A stretch of 64,000 bases of DNA from Stenotrophomonas bentonitica (lineage in GTDB: Bacteria > Pseudomonadota > Gammaproteobacteria > Xanthomonadales > Xanthomonadaceae), in assembly GCF_002887735.1 (NCBI RefSeq), contig NZ_PKQP01000011.1:1-64000 (forward strand). Direction: 5' to 3'. Below, piece after piece: positions 1 through 8,807 of the stretch (positions are counted from its first letter, which is position 1; each line of letters starts with the position of its first letter). The notes beneath the pieces are model-generated. The model made no database searches and was not told where the DNA came from. It worked only from the letters and a program-made list of their open reading frames with translations. The position numbers were made by a program, and so were the translations under genes.

Positions 1-142
1 GGAAATGGTGATGCCGGGCGACAACGTGAAGATGGTTGTCACCCTGATCAACCCGGTCGCCATGGACGAAGGTCTGCGCTTCGCCATCCGTGAAGGCGGT
101 CGTACCGTCGGCGCCGGCGTGGTCTCCAAGATCCTCGAGTAA
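1..142 (+). CDS. tuf: Elongation factor Tu, C-terminal fragment (cut by window edge)
   Basis: This is the last 46 codons of EF-Tu, read in the frame beginning at base 2 and ending with TAA at 140-142. The protein carries aminoacyl-tRNA to the ribosome as a GTP complex. The visible part is the end of beta-barrel domain 3, with typical stretches such as [10 protein letters not shown] and [12 protein letters not shown]. It lies directly upstream of the S10 operon, where many proteobacteria keep a tuf copy after fusA. The start and the GTPase domain are outside the window. Confidence 0.97.
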   Translation, partial: EMVMPGDNVKMVVTLINPVAMDEGLRFAIREGGRTVGAGVVSKILE

Positions 143-156
143 TCTGCTAGAATCTG

Positions 157-190
157 CGCCCCGATGTTGCCTGGGTAGGGCATCGGGGCG
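157..190 (+). terminator. Stem-loop after tuf, probable terminator
   Basis: A 10-bp perfect stem (CGCCCCGATG / CATCGGGGCG) encloses a 14-nt loop, 15 nt downstream of the tuf stop. It is followed by TAATTAAAT rather than a clean T-run, so termination strength is uncertain. Its position between tuf and the S10 promoter fits a transcription end for the str operon. Confidence 0.6.
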
Positions 191-281
191 TAATTAAATG
201 GGAAAAGAGGCGCAGGATGCTCCTCGTGTTCCCCAGACCAGGAAGGGTCGCGCCATTCAGGCTTTGTCAACAGTGACCCTG

Positions 282-311
282 TTGACTGCCAACTTGTATG
301 CGCGCTATACT
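282..311 (+). promoter_or_regulatory. S10 operon promoter (sigma-70 type)
   Basis: A -35 box TTGACT (282-287) and a -10 box TATACT (306-311) are separated by 18 nt and followed by a T-rich stretch. Transcription would start near 318, giving a leader of about 158 nt before rpsJ. That is similar in length to the long S10 leader of E. coli. The boxes are close to consensus and no other good candidate lies in the gap. Confidence 0.75.
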
Positions 312-317
312 TTTTGT

Positions 318-475
318 CTGGGCAGATCGGGAAACCGGTCTGCCTCGATTTTTGAGGTCTACGGAAAGATCTTGTCGCCGCGCAGGAATGTGCGGCGTCT
401 GCATTCAGGATATTCATGGGACAAGGCAACCCAGAGGCCTTGTCCGTCGCTCTTTTAACGAAGGAACCCACCGTC
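318..475 (+). promoter_or_regulatory. Structured 5' leader of the S10 operon
   Basis: The untranslated leader contains three stem-loops. The first is a 10-bp stem closed by a GAAA tetraloop (321-344). The second has CGCCGC/GCGGCG arms (about 376-396). The third has GACAAGGC/GCCTTGTC arms (420-444). The third ends shortly before a weak pyrimidine-rich stretch. In E. coli, L4 regulates this operon through its leader. Whether these particular hairpins do so here is inference. Confidence 0.55.
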
Positions 476-787
476 ATGGCGGACCAAAAGATCCGGATTC
501 GGCTGAAGGCGTTCGATCATCGTTTGATCGACCGTTCGGCCAGCGAGATCGTAGAAACGGCAAAGCGGACCGGCGCGCAAGTGCGTGGCCCGATCCCCCT
601 GCCGACCAAGATCGAGCGTTACACCATTCTCGTCTCCCCGCACGTCGACAAAGACGCGCGTGACCAGTACGAGACCCGCACGCACAAGCGCGTGCTCGAT
701 ATCGTTGACCCGAACGACAAGACCGTGGACGCGCTGATGAAGCTCGAACTGGCTGCCGGCGTCGACGTTCAGATCAAGCTGACCTGA
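476..787 (+). CDS. rpsJ: 30S ribosomal protein S10
   Basis: S10 is 103 aa long and part of the 30S head. In transcription it also acts as NusE, pairing with NusB and NusG. It begins [19 protein letters not shown] and carries the family signature around [13 protein letters not shown]. An in-frame upstream codon at 416 would add 20 residues, but the AAGGA at 461-465 and the family length support 476. It is the first gene of the S10 operon, 11 nt ahead of rplC. Confidence 0.98.
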   Translation: MADQKIRIRLKAFDHRLIDRSASEIVETAKRTGAQVRGPIPLPTKIERYTILVSPHVDKDARDQYETRTHKRVLDIVDPNDKTVDALMKLELAAGVDVQIKLT

Positions 788-798
788 GGACTACGACC

Positions 799-1449
799 AT
801 GACGAAGAAATATTCGTTGGGCTTCGTGGGCCGCAAGGCTGGCATGAGCCGCGTGTTCACCGAAGATGGCCAGGCCATCCCGGTAACCCTGATTGAAGCA
901 ACCCCGAACCGCATCGCGCAGATCAAGACCGTCGAAGCTGACGGCTACAGCGCCGTGCAGGTGACCGTCGGCGCGCGTCGCGCTGCCCTGGTCAACAAGC
1001 CGGAAGCCGGTCACTTCGCCAAGGCGAAGGTCGACGCGGGCCGTGGCCTGTGGGAATTCCGCGTTGAAGACGCGCAGCTCGGCGATTTCGCCGTCGGCGG
1101 CGAAGTCAAGGCGGACATCTTTGAAGTTGGCCAGAAGGTCGACGTCCAGGGTGTCACCAAGGGTAAGGGCTTCCAGGGCACCATCAAGCGCTACAACTTC
1201 CGTATGGGCGATGCAACCCACGGTAACTCGCTGTCGCATCGCGCGCCGGGTTCCTTGGGCCAGCGCCAGACCCCGGGTCGCGTTTTCCCGGGTAAGAAGA
1301 TGTCCGGCCACATGGGTTCGGTGCAGCAGAGCACCCAGAACCTGGAAGTGGTGAAGGTCGATGTCGAGCGTGGTCTGATCGCGATCCGTGGTGCCGTTCC
1401 GGGCGCAGCGGGTGGTGACGTGATCGTTCGTCCGGCTAGCAAGGCATAA
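799..1449 (+). CDS. rplC: 50S ribosomal protein L3
   Basis: L3 is 216 aa long, an early-assembly 50S protein whose long loop reaches the peptidyl transferase centre. The signature region around residues 120-160 ([16 protein letters not shown], then [23 protein letters not shown]) is intact, including the loop Gln that many proteobacteria methylate. The gene lies 11 nt after rpsJ and 12 nt before rplD. The SD of rplD overlaps its stop codon. Confidence 0.98.
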   Translation: MTKKYSLGFVGRKAGMSRVFTEDGQAIPVTLIEATPNRIAQIKTVEADGYSAVQVTVGARRAALVNKPEAGHFAKAKVDAGRGLWEFRVEDAQLGDFAVGGEVKADIFEVGQKVDVQGVTKGKGFQGTIKRYNFRMGDATHGNSLSHRAPGSLGQRQTPGRVFPGKKMSGHMGSVQQSTQNLEVVKVDVERGLIAIRGAVPGAAGGDVIVRPASKA

Positions 1450-1461
1450 GGAGAGATGACG

Positions 1462-2067
1462 ATGGAACTCGTTATCACGGGTAGCAACAACAAGGTCTCG
1501 GTCTCCGATGCCGTGTTCGGTCGCGATTTCAGCGAAGATCTGGTTCACCAGGTCGTCGTTGCTTACCGCAACGCCGGTCGCGCCGGCACCAAGGCACAGA
1601 AGACTCGCTCTGAAGTGGCTGGTACCACCAAGAAGTCGAAGAAGCAGAAGGGCGGCGGCGCGCGTCATGGCGCACTGACGGCTCCGATCTTCATCGGCGG
1701 CGGTGTCACCTTCGCGGCCAAGCCGCGCAGCTTCGAGCAGAAGGTCAACCGTAAGCAGTACCGTGCAGCCATGTGCGCGATCCTGTCCGAGCTGAACCGC
1801 CAGGGCCGTCTGACGATCGTGGAGTCCTTCGATGTCGAAGCGACCAACACCAAGTCGTTGATCGCCAAGCTGGCCGGCCTGGAAGTGGGCAAGCGTCCGC
1901 TGATCGTCACCGAAGATGCTTCCGAGCACCTGTACCTGTCGGCGCGCAACATTCCCTACGTGGAAGTGCGTGACGTGCAGGGCCTGGACCCGGTGTCGCT
2001 GGTCGGTGCCGACACGGTCGTCATCACCGCTGATGCGGTCAAGAAGGTCGAGGAGTGGCTGGCATGA
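1462..2067 (+). CDS. rplD: 50S ribosomal protein L4
   Basis: L4 is 201 aa long and lines the 50S exit tunnel. In E. coli it is the autogenous repressor of the S10 operon. Two in-frame ATGs exist, at 1456 and 1462. The SD AAGGAG at 1448-1453 leaves only 2 nt before the first and 8 nt before the second. The second also gives the conserved N-terminus [10 protein letters not shown], so 1462 is chosen. The loop region with [17 protein letters not shown] is present. The stop overlaps the rplW start as ATGA. Confidence 0.97.
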   Translation: MELVITGSNNKVSVSDAVFGRDFSEDLVHQVVVAYRNAGRAGTKAQKTRSEVAGTTKKSKKQKGGGARHGALTAPIFIGGGVTFAAKPRSFEQKVNRKQYRAAMCAILSELNRQGRLTIVESFDVEATNTKSLIAKLAGLEVGKRPLIVTEDASEHLYLSARNIPYVEVRDVQGLDPVSLVGADTVVITADAVKKVEEWLA

Positions 2068-2363
2068 GCAGCAACGAAAAAGTCTTCAGCGTGCTGCGCG
2101 CTCCGCGAGTCTCCGAAAAGACCGCGCGCCTGCAGGAACATTCCAACCAGTATGTCTTCGAAGTTTCGAACGAAGCCACCAAGGCCGATGTAAAGGCCGC
2201 GGTCGAGCAGCTGTTCGACGTCAAGGTCGAGTCGGTCAACGTGCTGAACGTGAAGGGCAAGAACAAGTCCTTCCGTAACCGCACCGGCCGCCGCGGCGAT
2301 TGGCGCAAGGCGTACGTGCGTCTCGCCGATGGCCAGTCCATCGATGTAACGGCCAAGGCCTGA
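2064..2363 (+). CDS. rplW: 50S ribosomal protein L23
   Basis: L23 is 99 aa long and sits at the tunnel exit, where it docks trigger factor and SRP. The start at 2064 overlaps the rplD stop (ATGA), which suggests translational coupling. The protein begins [20 protein letters not shown]. An ATG three codons upstream (2055) lies inside rplD and lacks a suitable SD. The rRNA-binding segment with [16 protein letters not shown] is present. Confidence 0.97.
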   Translation: MSSNEKVFSVLRAPRVSEKTARLQEHSNQYVFEVSNEATKADVKAAVEQLFDVKVESVNVLNVKGKNKSFRNRTGRRGDWRKAYVRLADGQSIDVTAKA

Positions 2364-2373
2364 GGTACATCCC

Positions 2374-3201
2374 ATGCCATTGATGAAATTCAAACCCACT
2401 TCTCCCGGCCGTCGTTCGGCCGTGCGCGTGGTCACGCCCGATCTGCACAAGGGCGCGCCGCATGCCGCGCTGCTGGAGCCGCAGAGCAAGTCCGGTGGTC
2501 GTAACCACCACGGCCGCATCACCACCCGTCACGTGGGTGGTGGTCACAAGCAGCACTACCGTGTCATCGACTTCAAGCGCAACAAGGAAGGCATTCCGGC
2601 GCGCGTGGAACGCATCGAATACGATCCGAACCGCACCGCCCATATCGCCCTGCTGTGCTACGTCGACGGCGAGCGCCGCTACATCATCGCACCGAAGGGC
2701 CTGAAGGCCGGTGACCAGGTGATCGCGGGTTCGGATGCGCCGATCAAGACCGGCAACACCCTGCCGCTGCGCAACATCCCGGTCGGTACCACTGTCCACG
2801 GCATCGAACTGAAGCCGGGCAAGGGTGCTCAGATCGCGCGTGCCGCCGGCGCTGCCGTGCAGCTCGTCGCTCGTGAAGGCATCTACGCCACCCTGCGCCT
2901 GCGCTCGGGTGAAATGCGCAAGGTGCCGGTCGAGTGCCGCGCCACCATCGGTGAAGTCGGTAACGACGAACACAACCTGGAAAAGCTGGGCAAGGCTGGC
3001 GCCAAGCGCTGGCGTGGTGTCCGCCCGACCGTTCGTGGTGCTGCCATGAACCCGGTTGACCATCCGCACGGTGGTGGTGAGGCGAAGGCCGGCCAGGGCA
3101 ACCCGCATCCGGTCACCCCGTGGGGTGTCCCGACCAAGGGTTACAAGACGCGCCATAACAAGCGCACCCAGCAATTCATCGTCCGCGATCGTAGGGGCTA
3201 A
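2374..3201 (+). CDS. rplB: 50S ribosomal protein L2
   Basis: L2 is 275 aa long, a primary 23S rRNA-binding protein needed for subunit association and peptidyl transfer. The sequence opens [20 protein letters not shown]. It carries the OB-fold and SH3-like domains and the conserved C-terminal segment [13 protein letters not shown] with the essential His. It lies 10 nt after rplW and 6 nt before rpsS. Confidence 0.98.
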   Translation: MPLMKFKPTSPGRRSAVRVVTPDLHKGAPHAALLEPQSKSGGRNHHGRITTRHVGGGHKQHYRVIDFKRNKEGIPARVERIEYDPNRTAHIALLCYVDGERRYIIAPKGLKAGDQVIAGSDAPIKTGNTLPLRNIPVGTTVHGIELKPGKGAQIARAAGAAVQLVAREGIYATLRLRSGEMRKVPVECRATIGEVGNDEHNLEKLGKAGAKRWRGVRPTVRGAAMNPVDHPHGGGEAKAGQGNPHPVTPWGVPTKGYKTRHNKRTQQFIVRDRRG

Positions 3202-3207
3202 TCGACC

Positions 3208-3477
3208 ATGGCACGTTCACTCAAGAAGGGCCCGTTTGTCGATCACCACCTCATCAAGAAGGTGGAAGCCGCTGCGGGTAGCAAGAAGCCGATCAAGACC
3301 TGGTCGCGCCGTTCGATGATCCTGCCGGAAATGGTAGGCGTCACCATCGCCGTTCATAACGGTAAGAACCACGTTCCGGTGCTCGTCAACGAGAACATGG
3401 TCGGCCACAAGCTCGGCGAATTTGCCATCACCCGGACCTTCAAGGGTCACGGTGGTGACAAGAAGTCGGGCAAGTAA
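3208..3477 (+). CDS. rpsS: 30S ribosomal protein S19
   Basis: S19 is 89 aa long, located in the 30S head, and contacts S13 and 16S rRNA. It starts [20 protein letters not shown] and has the family motif around [18 protein letters not shown]. The gene is tightly packed, with 6 nt upstream and 12 nt downstream. Its stop codon overlaps the SD of rplV. Confidence 0.98.
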   Translation: MARSLKKGPFVDHHLIKKVEAAAGSKKPIKTWSRRSMILPEMVGVTIAVHNGKNHVPVLVNENMVGHKLGEFAITRTFKGHGGDKKSGK

Positions 3478-3489
3478 GGAGAGATGACA

Positions 3490-3825
3490 ATGGAAGCGAA
3501 AGCAATCCTGCGCTCCGCGCGCATCTCTGCGCAGAAAGCCCGCCTGGTCGCTGACCAGGTGCGTGGCCTGCCGGCCGAGCGTGCGGTCAACCTGCTGAAG
3601 TTCTCGGACAAGAAGGCTGCCCACCTGATCAAGAAGGTGGTGGAGTCGGCTATTGCAAACGCCGAGAACAACCAGGGCGCCGACGTCGACGAGCTGAAGG
3701 TACAGACCATCATGGTAGATGAAGGTCCGACCCTGAAGCGTTTCATGGCGCGGGCGAAAGGCCGCGGCACCCGCATCCTCAAGCGCACCAGCCACATCAC
3801 TGTGGTTGTGGGCGCCGGCAAGTAA
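3490..3825 (+). CDS. rplV: 50S ribosomal protein L22
   Basis: L22 is 111 aa long and its beta hairpin forms part of the exit-tunnel constriction. As in rplD, two in-frame ATGs lie three codons apart (3484 and 3490) behind the same AAGGAG (3476-3481). Only 3490 has an 8-nt spacing and gives the conserved [16 protein letters not shown] start. The hairpin region with [17 protein letters not shown] is present. Confidence 0.97.
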   Translation: MEAKAILRSARISAQKARLVADQVRGLPAERAVNLLKFSDKKAAHLIKKVVESAIANAENNQGADVDELKVQTIMVDEGPTLKRFMARAKGRGTRILKRTSHITVVVGAGK

Positions 3826-3842
3826 GCGGAAAGGAAAACACC

Positions 3843-4577
3843 ATGGGTCATAAAGTTCATCCGATTGGTATCCGCCTCGGCATTTCCAAGGACTGGAACT
3901 CCAAGTGGTACGCCAACAAGGCCGAGTTTGCTGGTTATCTGGCAGCCGACCTGAAGGTGCGGGACATGCTGCGCAAGAAGCTTGCGCAGGCCGGCATCAG
4001 CAAGATCCTGATCGAGCGTCCGGCAAAGACCGCTCGCGTGACGATCCACACCGCCCGTCCGGGCGTGGTGATCGGCAAGCGCGGTGAGGACATCGAGAAG
4101 CTGCGCAAGGAAGTGAGCGAAATGATGGGCGTCCCGGCGCACATCAACGTCACCGAAGTGCGTAAACCCGAGCTGGACGCACAGCTGGTTGCCGAGTCGA
4201 TCGCGCAGCAGCTGGAGCGTCGCATCATGTTCCGCCGCGCGATGAAGCGCTCGGTCGGCAACGCGATGCGCCTCGGTGCCCTGGGCATCAAGGTCAATGT
4301 CGGTGGCCGCTTGAACGGCGCGGAAATCGCCCGTTCGGAGTGGTACCGCGAAGGCCGCGTGCCGCTGCATACGCTGCGTGCCGACATCGACTATGGCTTC
4401 GCTGAAGCCAAGACGACCTACGGCATCATCGGCATCAAGGTCTGGATCTACAAGGGCGAAGTCTTCGATTTCTCCCAGGTTGGCCAGGAAAAGCAGGACG
4501 ACTCCCCGCGCAACGATCGTAACGATCGCGGCGACCGCGGTGACCGTCCGTCGCGCCCGGCTCGTGAAGCGAGGTAA
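3843..4577 (+). CDS. rpsC: 30S ribosomal protein S3 with charged C-terminal tail
   Basis: S3 is 244 aa long and lies at the mRNA entry site of the 30S subunit. The KH domain is visible around [17 protein letters not shown]. The last 30 or so residues form a low-complexity tail of Asn-Asp-Arg and Gly-Asp-Arg repeats. This tail lies beyond the conserved S3 core and is longer than the E. coli C-terminus. It is probably disordered. The gene lies 17 nt after rplV and 5 nt before rplP. Confidence 0.97.
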   Translation: MGHKVHPIGIRLGISKDWNSKWYANKAEFAGYLAADLKVRDMLRKKLAQAGISKILIERPAKTARVTIHTARPGVVIGKRGEDIEKLRKEVSEMMGVPAHINVTEVRKPELDAQLVAESIAQQLERRIMFRRAMKRSVGNAMRLGALGIKVNVGGRLNGAEIARSEWYREGRVPLHTLRADIDYGFAEAKTTYGIIGIKVWIYKGEVFDFSQVGQEKQDDSPRNDRNDRGDRGDRPSRPAREAR

Positions 4578-4582
4578 CGACA

Positions 4583-4996
4583 ATGTTGCAACCCAAGCGA
4601 ACCAAATACCGCAAGGTACACAAGGGCCGTAACGATGGTCTGAGCTGGAGCGGCAACGCCGTCAGCTTCGGCGAGTACGGCCTGAAGGCAACCGCTCATG
4701 GTCAGCTGACCGCGCGTCAGATCGAAGCGGCCCGCCGCTCGATCAGCCGCTACGTCAAGCGCGGCGGCAAGATGTGGATCCGAGTGTTCCCCGACAAGCC
4801 GATCACCAAGAAGCCCATCGAAGTCCGAATGGGTTCTGGTAAGGGCAACGTGGAGTACTGGGTAGCCCAGATCCAGCCCGGCCGCATGATCTATGAAATC
4901 GAAGGCGTCGCAGAAGACGTGGCACGTGAGGCGTTCCGCCTGGCTGCCGCCAAGCTCTCCGTGACCACCACTTTCGTGACCCGGACGGTGCTCTGA
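4583..4996 (+). CDS. rplP: 50S ribosomal protein L16
   Basis: L16 is 137 aa long and helps position A-site tRNA near 5S rRNA and the peptidyl transferase centre. It begins [19 protein letters not shown] and has the signature [19 protein letters not shown]. Its stop TGA shares the final A with the rpmC start (TGATG), so the two are likely translationally coupled. Confidence 0.98.
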   Translation: MLQPKRTKYRKVHKGRNDGLSWSGNAVSFGEYGLKATAHGQLTARQIEAARRSISRYVKRGGKMWIRVFPDKPITKKPIEVRMGSGKGNVEYWVAQIQPGRMIYEIEGVAEDVAREAFRLAAAKLSVTTTFVTRTVL

Positions 4997-5181
4997 TGGA
5001 TATCAAACAACTTCGCGAAAAGTCGGCTGACGACCTGAAGAGCCACCTGATCGACCTGCGTAAGGAGCAGTTCTCGCTCCGTATGCAGCAGGTCACTGGC
5101 CAGCTGCCGAAGACCCACGAAACCCGCCGGGTTCGTCGCGAGATCGCTCGCGTCAAGACCCTGCTCGGCAGCACCAAGTAA
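4996..5181 (+). CDS. rpmC: 50S ribosomal protein L29
   Basis: L29 is 61 aa long, a small helical protein next to L23 at the tunnel exit. The family motif [17 protein letters not shown] and the basic C-terminal helix ([17 protein letters not shown]) are clear. It overlaps the last base of rplP. The SD for rpsQ begins at its stop codon. Confidence 0.97.
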   Translation: MDIKQLREKSADDLKSHLIDLRKEQFSLRMQQVTGQLPKTHETRRVRREIARVKTLLGSTK

Positions 5182-5192
5182 GGATGGCCGCG

Positions 5193-5462
5193 ATGAGCGA
5201 TAACAACGACAGCAAGACGCTGCGCACGGTCGAAGGCCGTGTCGTCAGCAACAAGATGGACAAGACGGTCACCGTGTTGGTGGAGCGCCTGGTCAAGCAC
5301 GCCCTGTACGGCAAGTACATCAAGCGTTCGACCAAGCTGCACGCACACGACGCCGACAACACCTGCAACGAAGGTGATGTCGTGCGCGTGGCCGAGATTG
5401 CTCCGATGTCCAAGACCAAGAACTGGCGCGTGGTGGAAGTCATCACGCGTGCGGCTGAATAA
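5193..5462 (+). CDS. rpsQ: 30S ribosomal protein S17
   Basis: S17 is 89 aa long, a primary 16S rRNA binder with an OB fold. The core [19 protein letters not shown] and [15 protein letters not shown] are typical. An ATG at 5184 would add MAA but overlaps the TAAGGA SD (5179-5184). The ATG at 5193 has 8-nt spacing and is preferred. It is the last gene of the S10 part, followed after 13 nt by rplN with no terminator. Confidence 0.95.
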   Translation: MSDNNDSKTLRTVEGRVVSNKMDKTVTVLVERLVKHALYGKYIKRSTKLHAHDADNTCNEGDVVRVAEIAPMSKTKNWRVVEVITRAAE

Positions 5463-5475
5463 GGAGATCTGAATC

Positions 5476-5844
5476 ATGATCCAGATGCAGAGCTACCTCG
5501 ACGCCGCGGACAACTCCGGTGCCAAGGAACTGATGTGCATCAAGGTGCTGGGTGGTTCCAAGCGCCGTTATGCCCACATCGGCGACATCATCAAGGTCAC
5601 CGTGAAGGACGCAATCCCGCGCGGCAAAGTCAAGAAGGGTGAAGTGTATGACGCCGTCGTGGTGCGTACCCGCAAGGGTGTGCGTCGCGCCGATGGCTCG
5701 CTGATCCGTTTCGACGGCAACGCCGCGGTCCTGCTCAACAACAAGCAAGAGCCGATCGGCACCCGCATCTTCGGACCGGTGACCCGTGAACTTCGTTCCG
5801 AGAAGTTCATGAAGATCGTCTCGCTCGCTCCCGAAGTTCTGTGA
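5476..5844 (+). CDS. rplN: 50S ribosomal protein L14
   Basis: L14 is 122 aa long and sits at the subunit interface, where it forms a bridge with 16S rRNA. It begins [20 protein letters not shown] and ends with the conserved [19 protein letters not shown] tail. It is the first gene of the spc block. No promoter or terminator separates it from rpsQ, so S10 and spc are probably co-transcribed here. Confidence 0.98.
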   Translation: MIQMQSYLDAADNSGAKELMCIKVLGGSKRRYAHIGDIIKVTVKDAIPRGKVKKGEVYDAVVVRTRKGVRRADGSLIRFDGNAAVLLNNKQEPIGTRIFGPVTRELRSEKFMKIVSLAPEVL

Positions 5845-5860
5845 GCGCCAGGAGATAATC

Positions 5861-6178
5861 ATGGCTAACCGTATCAAGAAGGGCGACCAGGTCGTCGTCA
5901 ACACCGGCAAGGACAAGGGCAAGCAGGGCGAAGTCGTCCGCGTCGACGGCGATCGTGTGATCGTCGCCAACGTGAACATCGTCAAGCGCCACACCAAGCC
6001 GAACCCGCAGGCAGGCGTTGCCGGCGGCGTGGTCGAGCGTGAAGCGTCGATCCATATCTCCAACGTGAATGTGCTGAACCCGGCTTCGGGCAAGGGCGAG
6101 CGCGTTGGCTTCAAGGTGCTGGAGGATGGACGCAAACTGCGTGTGTTCCGCTCCAGCGGTGAGGCGCTCGACGCCTGA
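5861..6178 (+). CDS. rplX: 50S ribosomal protein L24
   Basis: L24 is 105 aa long, an assembly initiator protein that binds 23S rRNA early. The KOW motif lies near residues 5-32 ([19 protein letters not shown]), followed by [10 protein letters not shown]. It lies 16 nt after rplN and 11 nt before rplE. Confidence 0.98.
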   Translation: MANRIKKGDQVVVNTGKDKGKQGEVVRVDGDRVIVANVNIVKRHTKPNPQAGVAGGVVEREASIHISNVNVLNPASGKGERVGFKVLEDGRKLRVFRSSGEALDA

Positions 6179-6189
6179 GGAATGAGCTG

Positions 6190-6732
6190 ATGAATTCCCG
6201 TCTCGAAAAGTTTTACAAGGAAGAAGTGGTGCCGGCGCTGATGAAGCAGTTCGGCTACACCAATCCGATGCAGGTTCCGAAGCTGGTCAAGGTCACCCTG
6301 AACATGGGTGTCGGCGAAGCAGCCACGAACAAGAAGATCCTGGAAAATGCCGTCGCCGATATGGCCAAGGTCTCCGGTCAGAAGCCGATCGTGACCAAGT
6401 CCCGTGTCTCGGTGGCATCGTTCAAGATCCGCGATGGTTGGCCGATCGGCTGCAAGACCACGCTGCGTCGTGAAAAGATGTACGAGTTCATGGACCGTCT
6501 GATCAACATCTCGTTGCCGCGCGTGCGCGACTTCCGTGGTGTTTCGGGTCGTTCCTTCGACGGTCGCGGCAACTTCAACATGGGTGTGAAGGAACAGATC
6601 ATCTTCCCGGAAATCGACTTCGACGCTGTCGACGCGATCCGCGGCATGGATATCGCCATCACCACCACCGCCAAGACCGATGCGGAAGCGAAGGCGCTGC
6701 TCGCAGCGTTCAAGTTCCCGTTCCGTAACTGA
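6190..6732 (+). CDS. rplE: 50S ribosomal protein L5
   Basis: L5 is 180 aa long, binds 5S rRNA and contacts the P-site tRNA. Signature segments are [10 protein letters not shown] near residue 40 and [14 protein letters not shown] near 140. In E. coli, S8 represses the spc operon by binding near the rplE start. No obvious copy of that S8 target could be confirmed here by eye. Confidence 0.98.
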   Translation: MNSRLEKFYKEEVVPALMKQFGYTNPMQVPKLVKVTLNMGVGEAATNKKILENAVADMAKVSGQKPIVTKSRVSVASFKIRDGWPIGCKTTLRREKMYEFMDRLINISLPRVRDFRGVSGRSFDGRGNFNMGVKEQIIFPEIDFDAVDAIRGMDIAITTTAKTDAEAKALLAAFKFPFRN

Positions 6733-6750
6733 TACGTCGAGGAATCCGAA

Positions 6751-7056
6751 ATGGCAAAGACCTCCATGGTCAACCGCGACCTCAAGCGTGCGAAGCTGGC
6801 CGTCAAGTACGCCGGCAAGCGTGAAGAGCTGAAGAAGATCATCTCCAGCACGACCGCGTCGTACGACGAAAAGGCCGAGGCCGTCATCAAGCTGCAGAAG
6901 CTGCCGCGCGACTCGTCGCCGAGCCGTCACCGCAACCGTTGCGAGCTCTCGGGCCGCCCGCGTGGCGTGTACAGCAAGTTCGGCCTGGGCCGTAACAAGC
7001 TGCGTGAAGCCACCATGCGTGGCGACGTGCCGGGCCTGCGCAAGGCCAGCTGGTAA
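6751..7056 (+). CDS. rpsN: 30S ribosomal protein S14 (zinc-free form)
   Basis: S14 is 101 aa long and located in the 30S head. It is the long form that lacks the paired CxxC zinc motifs. Only one Cys is present, in [12 protein letters not shown]. The C-terminal motif [20 protein letters not shown] is intact. Unusually, the gene is followed by a 263-nt gap with a terminator-like hairpin before rpsH, not the usual few bases. Confidence 0.97.
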   Translation: MAKTSMVNRDLKRAKLAVKYAGKREELKKIISSTTASYDEKAEAVIKLQKLPRDSSPSRHRNRCELSGRPRGVYSKFGLGRNKLREATMRGDVPGLRKASW

Positions 7057-7143
7057 GGGATTCGTCCCTTCCACTGCCGCGCGCCTTCACGGCACGGGGC
7101 AGGGGAGAGGGGTCGGTTTTCCGGCCCTGATCCCGGATTAAGG

Positions 7144-7170
7144 GAGCCCGACGCAAGTCGGGCTCTTTTT
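7144..7170 (+). terminator. Intrinsic-terminator-like hairpin between rpsN and rpsH
   Basis: A perfect 9-bp stem (GAGCCCGAC / GTCGGGCTC) is closed by a GCAA tetraloop and followed by TTTTT. It has every hallmark of a rho-independent terminator, yet it lies in the middle of a ribosomal operon. It may attenuate or segment transcription. Confidence 0.75.
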
Positions 7171-7210
7171 GCCGTATACTCCCGCGTCTTGCTCCGTCAC
7201 GGGGGCTGGC

Positions 7211-7234
7211 GTAGAGCGGGCCGTTGGTCCGCTG
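7211..7234 (+). repeat. SMAG-type palindrome in the rpsH leader
   Basis: The element has a GTAG head followed by an 8-bp stem (AGCGGGCC / GGTCCGCT, one G-T pair) and a GTT loop. It belongs to the same family as the other GTAG palindromes in the window. It lies upstream of rpsH inside a presumed transcript, an unusual site for a REP element. Confidence 0.7.
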
Positions 7235-7319
7235 AACAGGCAACAAGGGCCCTGGCCCATCCCAGGTAGACACAAGATTTTCGCGAAAGCGGATATCGGT
7301 GCACTCAAAGGTATCGACT

Positions 7320-7718
7320 ATGAGCATGACTGATCCCATCGCCGACCTGCTGGTACGCATCAAGAATGCGGCCGCGGTTGGCAAGCAGACGGTGAAAGCA
7401 CCGTCGTCCAAGATCAAGGTGGCAATCGCAGAGGTGTTGAAGGCCGAAGGCTACATCACCGATCTGCGCGTGACCAAGATCGAGAACAACAAGGCCGAGC
7501 TTGAAATCGTCCTGAAGTATTTCGAAGGCAAGCCGGTCATCGAGACCCTGAAGCGCTTCTCGCGTTCGGGTCTGCGCCAGTACCGTGGCAAGTCCGAGCT
7601 GCCGAAGGTCCTCAACGGCCTGGGTATCTCCATCATCTCCACCTCCAAGGGCATCATGACTGATGCGCAGGCGCGCCAGTTGGGCGTCGGCGGCGAAGTC
7701 CTGTGCTTCGTGGCCTAA
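7320..7718 (+). CDS. rpsH: 30S ribosomal protein S8
   Basis: S8 is 132 aa long, a central-domain 16S rRNA binder and the spc operon autoregulator in E. coli. The conserved start [16 protein letters not shown] sets the start at 7320, behind AAAGG at 7307-7311. The upstream in-frame start at 7299 would add seven unconserved residues. The C-terminal [20 protein letters not shown] motif is present. Confidence 0.97.
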   Translation: MSMTDPIADLLVRIKNAAAVGKQTVKAPSSKIKVAIAEVLKAEGYITDLRVTKIENNKAELEIVLKYFEGKPVIETLKRFSRSGLRQYRGKSELPKVLNGLGISIISTSKGIMTDAQARQLGVGGEVLCFVA

Positions 7719-7736
7719 GGCGAGAAGGAAACAACT

Positions 7737-8264
7737 ATGTCCCGCGTAGCCAAGAAGCCAGTCAACCTGCCCAAGGGCGTTGAACTGAACATCCAGCCGG
7801 AATCCGTCAGCGTGAAGGGCCCGAAGGGCACCCTGTCGCTTGCCAAGGTTGCTGGCGTTGAAATCACTGTCGACAACGGCGTTGCCACCCTGGCCGCCAA
7901 CGATGCCTCGCTGGTCGCCCTCACCGGCACCGTGCGCGCCATCCTGGCCAACATGGTCCACGGCGTGACCGAAGGCTTCGAGCGCAAGCTCGAGCTGGTC
8001 GGCGTCGGTTACCGTGCCGCCATGCAGGGCAAGGACCTGAACCTGTCGCTCGGGTTCTCGCATCCGGTCCTGTTCGTGGCGCCGGAAGGCATCACCATTT
8101 CGACCCCGACCCAGACCGAAGTGCTGGTCCAGGGCACCGACAAGCAGCGCGTTGGCGAAGTTGCCGCCAAGATCCGTGGCTTCCGTCCGCCGGAGCCCTA
8201 CAAGGGCAAGGGTGTGAAGTACGCCGGCGAAGTCATCATTCGTAAGGAAGCCAAGAAGGCGTAA
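7737..8264 (+). CDS. rplF: 50S ribosomal protein L6
   Basis: L6 is 175 aa long, with two alpha/beta repeats, located near the sarcin-ricin loop and the factor-binding site. It begins [19 protein letters not shown] and carries the C-terminal signature [17 protein letters not shown]. It lies 18 nt after rpsH and 31 nt before rplR. Confidence 0.98.
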   Translation: MSRVAKKPVNLPKGVELNIQPESVSVKGPKGTLSLAKVAGVEITVDNGVATLAANDASLVALTGTVRAILANMVHGVTEGFERKLELVGVGYRAAMQGKDLNLSLGFSHPVLFVAPEGITISTPTQTEVLVQGTDKQRVGEVAAKIRGFRPPEPYKGKGVKYAGEVIIRKEAKKA

Positions 8265-8295
8265 CTCACGCCCTCAGCTTTCAAGGAAAAAGATC

Positions 8296-8649
8296 ATGAA
8301 CAAGAACATCGCTCGTCTGCGTCGTGCCAAGTCGACCCGTGCCCACATCCGTGTGCTCGGCGTGCCGCGTCTGTCGGTGCTGCGCACCGGTCAGCACCTG
8401 TACGCCCAGGTCTTCACCGCCGACGGCTCCAAGGTGCTGGCAGCTGCCAACACCACCCAGGCCGACGTCAAGGAAGGCCTGAAGAACGGCAAGAACAGCG
8501 ACGCCGCCGCCAAGGTTGGCAAGCTGGTCGCCGAGCGCGCCAAGGCTGCGGGCATCGAGAAGGTCGCTTTCGACCGCTCGGGCTACCGCTACCACGGCCG
8601 CATCAAGGCACTGGCTGATGCAGCCCGCGAAGGCGGCCTGCAGTTCTAA
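8296..8649 (+). CDS. rplR: 50S ribosomal protein L18
   Basis: L18 is 117 aa long and binds 5S rRNA together with L5 and L25. The family core [15 protein letters not shown] and the C-terminal [17 protein letters not shown] are clear. It is followed by a 158-nt gap with a strong hairpin before rpsE, where most bacteria have only a short spacer. Confidence 0.97.
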   Translation: MNKNIARLRRAKSTRAHIRVLGVPRLSVLRTGQHLYAQVFTADGSKVLAAANTTQADVKEGLKNGKNSDAAAKVGKLVAERAKAAGIEKVAFDRSGYRYHGRIKALADAAREGGLQF

Positions 8650-8656
8650 GGGATAA

Positions 8657-8681
8657 GGAAGCGGGGCTGGTCCCCGCTTCC
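8657..8681 (+). promoter_or_regulatory. Strong hairpin between rplR and rpsE
   Basis: A perfect 10-bp stem (GGAAGCGGGG / CCCCGCTTCC) with a CTGGT loop starts 8 nt after the rplR stop. No T-run follows, so it is not a classical intrinsic terminator. It could be an mRNA-stability or processing element. Confidence 0.55.
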
Positions 8682-8807
8682 GCCTGCCTGCCGGCGCGGG
8701 TTGCGCCGGGCGACGTCCTTCTTCTGCAGGGGCGCTCGAATCACCGCTCCATCTCACAGCTATAAGCGGCCCTGAGCCGTACATACTCAATCAATCAAGG
8801 AATCAAC

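Larger units (their letters stand above)
7057..7319 (+). other. 263-nt gap splitting the spc operon
   Basis: The gap between rpsN and rpsH has no open frame that looks like a gene. In order it holds a GC-rich stretch, a perfect terminator-like hairpin with T5 (7144-7170), a TATACT hexamer directly after it (7175-7180, without a convincing -35 box), a SMAG palindrome (7211-7234), and the SD AAAGG (7307-7311) of rpsH. Confidence 0.7.
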
